Origin: Patescibacteria group bacterium
GTDB taxonomy: Bacteria; Patescibacteriota; Gracilibacteria; UM-FILTER-43-11
Direction of reading: 5' to 3'
DNA length: 5,234 bases
Assembly (NCBI GenBank): GCA_029260955.1
Contig: JAJDCF010000111.1
Span: 1 to 5,234, forward strand
The translations under genes and the position numbers were made by a program. Below, one piece after another: positions 1-4,391 of the stretch (positions within the stretch are counted from its first letter, which is position 1; every line of letters begins with the position of its first letter). Below the pieces are notes generated by a model, which saw only the letters and a list, made by a program, of their open reading frames with translations, was not told the origin of the DNA and did no database searches.

Positions 1-330
1 GATATGTGAGCCAATGTCCTTACCACGCATAGATTTGCAAACAAGTAAGCGTCCTAGCTTTAGAGCTGGGTGCGTTAGTGGTGCTGCCTTGTCCTCGATT
101 CGTATTTGAGAGAAGTTTAGAGAGGCTGGAAGATATGCAAAATACCCAGCGAGCTTCTCTCCGTGGAACACATCTATTATTTTTGCCATAGATGAGCTCT
201 GAACTTGGGCGGCATCTTCGTTGTAGAATTTTACCAGATCCATATCTTGGTCCTCATACTCAAAATAATCTGGTAAGGTTTTTCCGTTATAATCGATGAA
301 ATCTAGGTCTTCAAACCGAAGCTTACTCAT
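1..330 (-). CDS. GNAT-family acetyltransferase, toxin-like, partial (C-terminus beyond left edge)
   Basis: The first 110 residues are visible and the reading frame is still open at base 1. The protein resembles the small GNAT acetyltransferases of the TacT/AtaT kind, which in characterised cases acetylate the amino acid on charged tRNAs and stop translation. What is seen: VKFYNEDA at residues 33-40, a strand pair with GYFAYL (62-67), then HPALKLGRLLV (87-97) and the start of the acetyl-CoA loop, MRGKDIGSHI (101-110). The loop follows the R-x-x-G-x-G pattern except that Asp105 replaces the first glycine. The usual family length is about 160-175 residues, so roughly the last third is missing from the window. 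It starts 6 bases after the stop of the 51-residue gene at 337-492 and has no promoter of its own, so the two form an operon. GNAT membership is fairly secure; the toxin role is inferred from family resemblance and gene order. An ordinary small-molecule or protein acetyltransferase is the alternative. Confidence 0.72.
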   Translation of the reverse strand, partial: MSKLRFEDLDFIDYNGKTLPDYFEYEDQDMDLVKFYNEDAAQVQSSSMAKIIDVFHGEKLAGYFAYLPASLNFSQIRIEDKAAPLTHPALKLGRLLVCKSMRGKDIGSHI

Positions 331-336
331 ATATGC

Positions 337-492
337 TTAAGAAGTGACAGCTTTTGCCTTTTTAAAAAGCTTTTTCTGTCTTTCTTTGGTTTTTGGGTCC
401 AACTTTTGACTGATGGATTCATGAAATTTTTTAGAATCCGCCATATTAAGCTTATTGGCCGATGGTGTTAGCCATTCAAGACTCTTCTTCAT
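337..492 (-). CDS. Small lysine-rich protein upstream of GNAT gene, candidate antitoxin
   Basis: A 51-residue reading frame (ATG at 492-490, TAA at 339-337) that begins MKKSLEWLTPSANKL and ends KKLFKKAKAVTS. It is strongly basic, with the lysines concentrated in the second half, and probably helical there. I recognise no family. It is supported as a gene by a promoter with near-consensus boxes at 534-562, an in-frame TGA stop upstream (GAA TGA GTT in the leader) that leaves this ATG as the natural start, and a 6-base gap to the GNAT gene behind it. In TacAT-type modules the antitoxin gene comes first and the antitoxin represses the operon; two palindromes sit at this promoter. A ribbon-helix-helix fold, usual for such antitoxins, is not evident, so the antitoxin role rests on position alone. 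There is no Shine-Dalgarno sequence before the ATG. Confidence 0.6.
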   Translation of the reverse strand: MKKSLEWLTPSANKLNMADSKKFHESISQKLDPKTKERQKKLFKKAKAVTS

Positions 493-509
493 CTTAGATT
501 TGTTATATT

Positions 510-525
510 GAATGTGAACTCATTC
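510..525. promoter_or_regulatory. Second operator-like inverted repeat, GAATG-N6-CATTC
   Basis: GAATG (510-514) and CATTC (521-525) form a perfect 5-base inverted repeat with a 6-base centre. It spans the region just past the expected transcription start (about 527) of the 51-aa/GNAT operon. It shares the GAATG half-site with the palindrome at 546-555. It could be a second operator or a small hairpin in the leader RNA. Confidence 0.35.
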
Positions 526-533
526 GGTATTGC

Positions 534-562
534 ATAATACAAAGGAATGATCATTTCGTCAA
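534..562 (-). promoter_or_regulatory. Sigma70-type promoter of the 51-aa/GNAT operon
   Basis: Read on the minus strand: -35 TTGACG (562-557), 17-base spacer, -10 TATTAT (539-534). Transcription would begin near 527, giving a leader of about 35 bases, longer than for the other genes in the window. A palindrome lies inside the spacer and another lies downstream, across the expected start point. Confidence 0.7.
546..555. promoter_or_regulatory. Operator-like palindrome inside the promoter spacer
   Basis: AATGATCATT is a perfect 10-base palindrome lying wholly between the -35 and -10 boxes of the minus-strand promoter. With the flanking G at 545 it presents the half-site GAATG, the same half-site found in the second palindrome at 510-525. 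A repressor bound here would block RNA polymerase. Its function as an operator is inferred from position. Confidence 0.4.
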
Positions 563-609
563 TGTATTATCTTTGATTTAATAATAACATATCTCAATCA
601 ATATTCAGC

Positions 610-644
610 CAAACCTCCTGCCATGCTACACTCAGAAGCGCTTT
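610..644 (+). repeat. Dispersed intergenic repeat, copy 1
   Basis: This 35-base copy matches copy 3 (2920-2954) at 33 of 35 positions and shares the 26-base core of copy 2 (1941-1966) with two mismatches. The most conserved part is CCATGCTACACTCAGAAGC (621-639). It ends 13 bases before the start codon of the kinase gene at 658 and would lie in that gene's leader. The segment before the core reads AAACCTCCTGCCA, which recalls the last bases of a tRNA gene (acceptor strand, discriminator, CCA), but no tRNA body precedes it. Confidence 0.85.
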
Positions 645-657
645 TAATGCTGAAATC

Positions 658-1521
658 ATGACCAGCGCGAGGATTAAGAAAATACGGGAGGTTACAGGCC
701 TTAAGATCGATTCTTACAAGGTTGTGGATAGGAGTTCTGAGAGTATGATTATTGAAGTTAATCAGAAATGGATTTTTCGATTCCCAAGAAACTCAGTTTT
801 CAGGAAGAAAATGGAAAAACGATTGAACTTCCTGGCTTCTTTTTCCAAAGTCTCACCCCTAAAGGTGCCAGTGCCGGAATACATAGATCATGATTTTATT
901 GGTTACAAAAAAATACCTGGCAGGCATCTTTATAGAACTAATATCGAAAAGCTCTCTAGGAAAGATCGTACTAGGATTGCGAGGCAGCTTGGGCAGTTTT
1001 TGAGAGCACTTCATTCCTTTAAAAAAAGTGCAGTGAATTTTGATACGGGGTACTTAATTATGAAAAAAGGGGACTACAAGTCATTGCCCGATTTGCTCAC
1101 TAAACATCTGAATGCTGCTGAATGTAATGTCCTCAGTACTAAACTTACTGCAATTGCTAACAATCCAAGGAATTTTGAGAAGCCCAGCGCTATTATTCAT
1201 GGTGATTTACATTTCAATAATATTCTGTGGGACCCAAAAAAGAAGATCATCACCGGTATATTGGATTGGGCAGAGGTTGGACTAGGTATACCTGCGATGG
1301 ATTTTATTGGCCTTGCTGATTTCAGCAAAAAAACCAATGATCAGTTTTTAAGAGATATTCTTACTTACTATGGCGCGAAGAACGATGATCTGTTCAATCA
1401 AATTAAGGAAAACTATATTATTGATGTAATGAATTGGTTTTGGTGGTACGAAAAAAACCATCAGCCCAAGGGTATGGCTAGGATAATTAAGAGGCTGAAG
1501 AGATTGCTGGAAGTTGGCTGA
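658..1521 (+). CDS. Aminoglycoside phosphotransferase (APH) family kinase, substrate unknown
   Basis: A complete 287-residue protein with the APH/choline-kinase fold, which transfers the ATP gamma-phosphate to a hydroxyl of a small molecule. The N-lobe has WIFRFPRN (38-45) and KVPVPEY (69-75). GYKKIPGRHL (82-91) matches the family's conserved 'y..ipG..L' hinge region, and LGQFLRALH (111-119) follows. The Brenner motif is IIHGDLHFNNILWD (179-192), with catalytic Asp183 and metal-binding Asn188. ILDWAEVGLG (201-210) supplies the second metal ligand, Asp203. Length and motifs are all normal, so an active enzyme is expected. The family includes aminoglycoside and macrolide kinases but also many metabolic kinases; nothing here shows the substrate, so a resistance role should not be assumed. 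The ATG at 658 is the only in-frame start nearby and has no Shine-Dalgarno. The gene converges on the minus-strand gene at 1527-1859 with 5 bases between stops and no visible terminator. No convincing promoter was found; a TATTAT at 565-570 lacks a good -35 box. Confidence 0.9.
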   Translation: MTSARIKKIREVTGLKIDSYKVVDRSSESMIIEVNQKWIFRFPRNSVFRKKMEKRLNFLASFSKVSPLKVPVPEYIDHDFIGYKKIPGRHLYRTNIEKLSRKDRTRIARQLGQFLRALHSFKKSAVNFDTGYLIMKKGDYKSLPDLLTKHLNAAECNVLSTKLTAIANNPRNFEKPSAIIHGDLHFNNILWDPKKKIITGILDWAEVGLGIPAMDFIGLADFSKKTNDQFLRDILTYYGAKNDDLFNQIKENYIIDVMNWFWWYEKNHQPKGMARIIKRLKRLLEVG

Positions 1522-1526
1522 GATAG

Positions 1527-1859
1527 TTAATCGTTGTGTACAATGCTGTAACTGCAGGACCCACATTCCACTTCGTGTTCCTCTGGCGATAATCGTAATT
1601 TTTCCAATATTGCCATTCTAGTAGATTCAGGTATTTCATCTGCAGCAAAACAATTTATATGCCCAAACCTATCTTTGTCAGTCCTTGGGCACAAAACTTT
1701 TGTTGAACCATCCTCAAAATGCTGAACGTTTGGATATTGCTTGCCAGTGTTCTTTAGTGGAATGCTTACAAAAATATCATGATTGGATCCTTCCTTAGAA
1801 CTTACATTAACCTCACCGCTGCAAGGAAAGGTTGATACTGAAATTAATTTTTTCGTCAT
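1527..1859 (-). CDS. Hypothetical 110-aa protein with possible metal-binding cysteines
   Basis: I do not recognise this protein. It has five cysteines: C13, C57 (VLCPRT), C70 (HINCF), C99 and C102 (ECGSC). The last two form a CxxC pair near the C-terminus, so C57, C70, C99 and C102 could form a zinc site, although the spacing matches no family I can name. There is no signal peptide or membrane segment, so a cytoplasmic protein is expected. A strong promoter at 1885-1912 and a clean open frame support it as a real gene. The start ATG (1859-1857) lies about 19 bases after the expected transcription start and lacks a Shine-Dalgarno. Its stop is 5 bases from the stop of the convergent kinase gene, so the two transcripts probably overlap at their 3' ends. 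Confidence 0.7.
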   Translation of the reverse strand: MTKKLISVSTFPCSGEVNVSSKEGSNHDIFVSIPLKNTGKQYPNVQHFEDGSTKVLCPRTDKDRFGHINCFAADEIPESTRMAILEKLRLSPEEHEVECGSCSYSIVHND

Positions 1860-1884
1860 GATATGGAATTGATAGATGGTTAGG

Positions 1885-1912
1885 ATAATAGCATATATAT
1901 GATAATAGTCAA
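1885..1912 (-). promoter_or_regulatory. Sigma70-type promoter of the 110-aa gene
   Basis: Read on the minus strand: -35 TTGACT (1912-1907), 16-base spacer, -10 TATTAT (1890-1885), with 25 bases between the -10 box and the ATG at 1859. The spacer is an AT alternation. Both boxes are within one base of consensus. Confidence 0.75.
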
Positions 1913-1940
1913 GCCTAAGGATTTTAGATGGCTAATATCT

Positions 1941-1966
1941 CTTCCATGCTACACCCAGAAGCGCTT
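1941..1966 (+). repeat. Dispersed intergenic repeat, copy 2
   Basis: This 26-base core copy matches copies 1 and 3 at 24 of 26 positions each, and carries CACCCAGAAGC where the others have CACTCAGAAGC. The matching left part of the longer copies is not preserved here. Its last two bases are the first two of TTA, the stop codon of the minus-strand gene at 1965-2852, so the repeat abuts that gene's 3' end exactly. The promoter of the 110-aa gene begins about 29 bases to its left. Confidence 0.8.
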
Positions 1967-2852
1967 ATCTCTTTCCATTGAGGTGCCTCTGGATTAGTCG
2001 CCTTTGATAAGGTTGTACTGAATGCCAATCAATTTCACTTTTTTCTAGAACATGAGCATGAAATGCTTTCAGCGAATTTGGGCCTACACTGTAAATTACA
2101 CATAGCTCACCTCGCGGCTTGCTCAAAGCATCTCCTATAGTGTTGATACCATTGCGTCTTAGTGCATTACTTGCCTGACTAGACACGCCGTCAATGTCAA
2201 ATAATGGAGTATCGAAAAAGGCAAGCAATTCCACTTCCTCCGGAGTGTCGGGCTCTGTAGGTTGGGTCAAGGCAGCCTGAGTTCTATATCTTAATTTTTC
2301 TCTAGTAGCACTCAATTTAATGTGCTCCAGGAGCATTCTTACCTCCCTTGATGCATGTATTGAGTTTCCGCTGCGGTTGCTTAATTCAAACCGAATACTG
2401 CCACCTTGAAGGCTTGAAATATTTGTTTCGTCAAGAAGGTTCGCAAGTTGATCCCGTAGCCATTCCATGAGTAATGATGCATCCTCTAGCGTCTCTACTT
2501 GTTCGTTCGGGTTATTGAATGTTGGCGTTTCTATACCCAATTTCTTCGATAGACGGTGGCATTTGATGAGTTTGTGTATGTCGTCAGGTGCGTTAGCGTA
2601 GCACTTTCCTGTTGCTGAGCTAATGAAGATACTAGTGCAAACCATTGTTGGATCTATAATTCTATCAATGCGTGGATTAATCAAATATACTGTGCCTTCA
2701 GGAATATCTTTTCTTTTGCTCCTCCAATTGCAGTCTTTAGGGTAGACTGCTCTATCTAAAGCTTCTAAGAGCTCTTCTTGCGTACAATCTAGTTGGTTTT
2801 TTGCGAAGGCGAAGTCATATGTCTCTCCTTCAGCTATGTTGGCTGATTCCAT
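1965..2852 (-). CDS. Hypothetical protein with a C-terminal RNA polymerase alpha-CTD-like (helix-hairpin-helix) domain
   Basis: A 295-residue protein. The N-terminal two thirds (1-210) are unrecognised: an acidic start, a beta-rich part with GTVYLINPRIDRIIDP (53-68), and helical stretches around 120-140 and 168-185. Residues about 213-275 resemble the alpha-CTD. Aligned by eye without gaps to the E. coli sequence I remember, 227-261 share 11 of 35 residues, including the NALRRNGINTIGDAL segment (229-243) and the V-G-x-x-S-L turn (256-261). In E. coli numbering the DNA contacts N268, G296 and S299 are kept (N229, G257, S260), but R265 is Gln226 and K298 is Asn259. The domain may bind DNA or a protein partner; a generic helix-hairpin-helix is the alternative. 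There is no signal peptide. The ATG (2852-2850) lies 20 bases past the -10 box of a good promoter, with no Shine-Dalgarno. The gene is divergent from the pyruvate kinase-like gene. Confidence 0.78.
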   Translation of the reverse strand: MESANIAEGETYDFAFAKNQLDCTQEELLEALDRAVYPKDCNWRSKRKDIPEGTVYLINPRIDRIIDPTMVCTSIFISSATGKCYANAPDDIHKLIKCHRLSKKLGIETPTFNNPNEQVETLEDASLLMEWLRDQLANLLDETNISSLQGGSIRFELSNRSGNSIHASREVRMLLEHIKLSATREKLRYRTQAALTQPTEPDTPEEVELLAFFDTPLFDIDGVSSQASNALRRNGINTIGDALSKPRGELCVIYSVGPNSLKAFHAHVLEKSEIDWHSVQPYQRRLIQRHLNGKR

Positions 2853-2872
2853 TTAAAATTGATTAGTGTTTG

Positions 2873-2901
2873 AGCATACAACTTGTTGGCTTATTTGTCA
2901 A
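2873..2901 (-). promoter_or_regulatory. Sigma70-type promoter of the alpha-CTD-like gene
   Basis: Read on the minus strand: perfect -35 TTGACA (2901-2896), 17-base spacer, -10 TATGCT (2878-2873), then 20 bases to the ATG at 2852. It stands back to back with the plus-strand promoter at 2952-2980, with repeat copy 3 between the two. Confidence 0.75.
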
Positions 2902-2919
2902 TTCTGGATGTGACTTAGT

Positions 2920-2954
2920 CAAACCTCCTTCCATGCTACACTCAGAAGCACTTT
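2920..2954 (+). repeat. Dispersed intergenic repeat, copy 3
   Basis: It differs from copy 1 only at 2930 (T for G) and 2950 (A for G) over 35 bases. It lies between two divergent promoters, and its last three bases overlap the TTTAAA -35 box of the pyruvate kinase-like gene. All three copies point the same way. Copy-to-copy distances are about 1.3 kb and 1.0 kb. Confidence 0.85.
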
Positions 2955-2980
2955 AAAGAGGTAATAGATATTGCTATATT
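2952..2980 (+). promoter_or_regulatory. Probable promoter of the pyruvate kinase-like gene
   Basis: -35 TTTAAA (2952-2957), 17-base spacer, -10 TATATT (2975-2980) preceded by TGC, which makes an extended -10. There are 20 bases to the ATG at 3001. The -35 box is weak and partly supplied by the end of repeat copy 3. Confidence 0.5.
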
Positions 2981-3000
2981 TAAGCAAATAATTATGCATT

Positions 3001-3738
3001 ATGATCAACATAAAAACCAAAATAATTGCTTCGATCGGCCCAGCAACTCTGGATTTCAAAGTTTTTCAGGCAATGGTGAACGAAGGTGTTGATTTTATAC
3101 GCATCAACACATCTTACGGAGACTACGAGCAATATGATCATATAATTGCAAACCTCAAAAAAGCCAAGAGCAAGAAGAAGATCCACGTTATTCTGGATAT
3201 CAAGAAACTGGATGTACTGGAGTATGCTCGCGTTAATAAGATCAAGTACATAGCTCTTTCTTTTGCTGAAAATGCAGGTCAGGTCAAAGCCGTTCGAAGC
3301 GCCCTGCCCGGATGTTTTGTGATTTCAAAAATCGAAACCCTCGCCGGGGTCGAACATTTTGATAAGATCCTGGAGGCTTCTGATGGAATTATGATTGCCC
3401 GTGGAGATTTAGGGCACGCTGTTTCCTTAGAAAAAGTCCCTCCGCTTCAGAAGGATTTCACTTATAAATCGTTAGACAAAGAAAAATTTGTTATTACAGC
3501 CACAGAAATGCTGCTTTCTATGACAAGCAAGAAGAAACCTACTCGTGCCGAGGTTTCCGATGTAGCCAATGCGGTTTTTGATGGCTCACACGCGGTCATG
3601 CTCTCTGAAGAGACCACTGTCGGCAAACATCCTGTCGAGACTGTGCACATGATGCATAAAATCATCGTCGAGGCTGAAAAGTGGGGCAGTAGGGTCAAAT
3701 CAGCAAGGCTACTGAATAGGCAGTGCACCTTAGAATAG
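3001..3738 (+). CDS. pyk: Minimal pyruvate kinase-like protein: barrel (A) domain only, B and C domains absent
   Basis: A 245-residue protein clearly homologous to pyruvate kinase (phosphoenolpyruvate + ADP to pyruvate + ATP), which is normally about 470-480 residues. The A-domain signatures are in order: TKIIASIGPAT (6-16), FIRINTSYG (32-40, Arg34/Asn36/Ser38 kept, the usual His replaced by Tyr), LDI (65-67, Asp66), IALSF (84-88), ISKIET (108-113, Lys110 and Glu112), MIARGDLG (131-138, Asp136), ITATEMLLSM (165-174, Thr168) and KPTRAEVSDVANAVFDG (179-195). After Asp66, where the B domain normally begins with K-G-P-E-I-R, the chain goes straight into the next barrel helix. The roughly 100-residue lid, with a substrate-binding arginine, is therefore cleanly missing. 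The protein also ends just after the last barrel helix, without the roughly 120-residue C domain used for tetramers and allostery. Only 91 bases follow before the next gene, so the C domain is not simply frameshifted. It could be a reduced kinase, a repurposed barrel or an intact relic. Confidence 0.88.
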   Translation: MINIKTKIIASIGPATLDFKVFQAMVNEGVDFIRINTSYGDYEQYDHIIANLKKAKSKKKIHVILDIKKLDVLEYARVNKIKYIALSFAENAGQVKAVRSALPGCFVISKIETLAGVEHFDKILEASDGIMIARGDLGHAVSLEKVPPLQKDFTYKSLDKEKFVITATEMLLSMTSKKKPTRAEVSDVANAVFDGSHAVMLSEETTVGKHPVETVHMMHKIIVEAEKWGSRVKSARLLNRQCTLE

Positions 3739-3777
3739 TATCGAAACGGTGCCAATCGCTTCTTTTGATTCACCAAA

Positions 3778-3805
3778 TTGGAACCTGGCTGGGTAGTGTT
3801 ATAAT
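3778..3805 (+). promoter_or_regulatory. Extended -10 promoter of the SLH gene
   Basis: -35-like TTGGAA (3778-3783), 16-base spacer, perfect -10 TATAAT (3800-3805) preceded by TGT (extended -10). Transcription would begin near 3812. This decides the start codon: the in-frame GTG at 3806 lies upstream of the transcript, whereas the ATG at 3830 lies about 18 bases inside it. Confidence 0.75.
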
Positions 3806-3829
3806 GTGAATCATTTTAACGATCAAATC

Positions 3830-4288
3830 ATGAAGAAAATCATAGCAACACTAATCATCGGCATTATTATTGGGTCAACTTCAACCTTTGCGGCAAGCAA
3901 ATTGTTTAGCGATGTTGAGCAAGGTCAATGGTACTCAGATGCCGTATACAATCTTGTAGAGAAGGGGATTATCGAAGGGTATGATGATGCTACATTCAAA
4001 CCATCAAACGGGGTAAACAGGGCCGAACTGGCTGTAATGCTGGATAGATTATTAACTCACCTCGAAAACAAAAATGTCAGATTGGGCGTGCTTACTGAAG
4101 TGGGTGCTTTAGCCGTGATGCAATCATATGACGAATGCATACCAAATGGCATAGCCCCGGAAGATATTAAGCTAGATCTCAAGGATATTACTGGGGGACT
4201 CTATTGGATTGCGGAAATCCAGGATTATTATTGCAAGTTAAATGCCCTGACTGCTGAAATGGAGGAGTATTATCAGCTGCCAGAATAG
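3830..4288 (+). CDS. Secreted protein with a single S-layer homology (SLH) domain
   Basis: A 152-residue protein from the ATG at 3830. An in-frame GTG at 3806 is rejected because it directly follows the -10 box and would put eight residues ahead of the signal peptide. Residues 1-22 form a Sec signal peptide: MKK, a hydrophobic core TLIIGIIIG, then STSTFAA with likely cleavage near 21-22. Residues about 26-78 are one SLH domain: FSDV (26-29), WYSDAVYNLVEKGIIEGY (34-51), FKPSNGVNRAEL (56-67) and AVMLDRLL (68-75). SLH domains attach proteins to cell-wall polymers, normally as three copies; a lone copy may need partners or oligomerisation. Residues 79-152 are unrecognised, acidic and aromatic-rich, with two cysteines (C103, C135) that could form a disulfide outside the cell. 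It is probably its own transcription unit and converges on the gene at 4392-5021. Confidence 0.88.
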   Translation: MKKIIATLIIGIIIGSTSTFAASKLFSDVEQGQWYSDAVYNLVEKGIIEGYDDATFKPSNGVNRAELAVMLDRLLTHLENKNVRLGVLTEVGALAVMQSYDECIPNGIAPEDIKLDLKDITGGLYWIAEIQDYYCKLNALTAEMEEYYQLPE

Positions 4289-4326
4289 TTGTTCTTTATG
4301 TAATTGGAATTTGTTCAAATGACAAG

Positions 4327-4369
4327 CAAAAAGCTACTGGAGGATGCGAATCTTCTAGCTTAGTTTTTG
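4327..4369. terminator. Possible bidirectional terminator hairpin between convergent genes
   Basis: CAAAAAGCTA (4327-4336) can pair with TAGC (4356-4359) and TTTTTG (4364-4369), leaving a four-base bulge. The 3' arm ends in a T run on the plus strand and the 5' arm gives a T run on the minus strand. It lies between the stops of the SLH gene (4288) and the convergent gene (4392). The stem is GC-poor and interrupted, so confidence is low. Confidence 0.3.
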
Positions 4370-4391
4370 AATGTTCCTGTGTGGAATAGAA

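Noticed and set aside
364..375. Perfect 12-base palindrome AAAAAGCTTTTT
   Set aside because: It lies inside the 51-aa gene and follows from its lysine-rich coding (KKLFKK), far from a promoter, so it is unlikely to be an operator or terminator.
658..1521. Calling the kinase an antibiotic-resistance gene
   Set aside because: Only family-level motifs of the APH fold are present; nothing shows aminoglycoside specificity and the family is mostly metabolic or unknown.
1348..1566. Open frame on the minus strand over the end of the kinase gene
   Set aside because: It is antisense to the conserved 3' part of the kinase, shows no recognisable protein features and has no promoter; it also runs into the end of the 110-aa gene.
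610..2954. The three repeats as a CRISPR array or integron attC sites
   Set aside because: The spacing is about 1 kb with genes between, not short spacers, and the repeats lack the GTTRRRY/RYYYAAC core sites and the long imperfect palindrome of attC.
2992..3186. Hydrophobic 64-codon open frame on the minus strand
   Set aside because: It is antisense to the conserved first barrel strands of the pyruvate kinase-like gene, whose motifs explain the sequence.
3747..3774. Hairpin after the pyruvate kinase-like gene as a terminator
   Set aside because: GGTG/CACC and AATC/GATT can pair, but with a two-base bulge and a nine-base loop, and no T run follows.
3462..3776. A 104-codon open frame on the minus strand
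   Set aside because: It is antisense to the most conserved part of the pyruvate kinase-like gene (ATEML and PTRAE region) and has no promoter or start signal.
3739..3829. A lost C-terminal domain of pyruvate kinase in another frame
   Set aside because: Only 91 bases separate the stop from the next gene and they contain a promoter; there is no room for a domain of about 120 residues.
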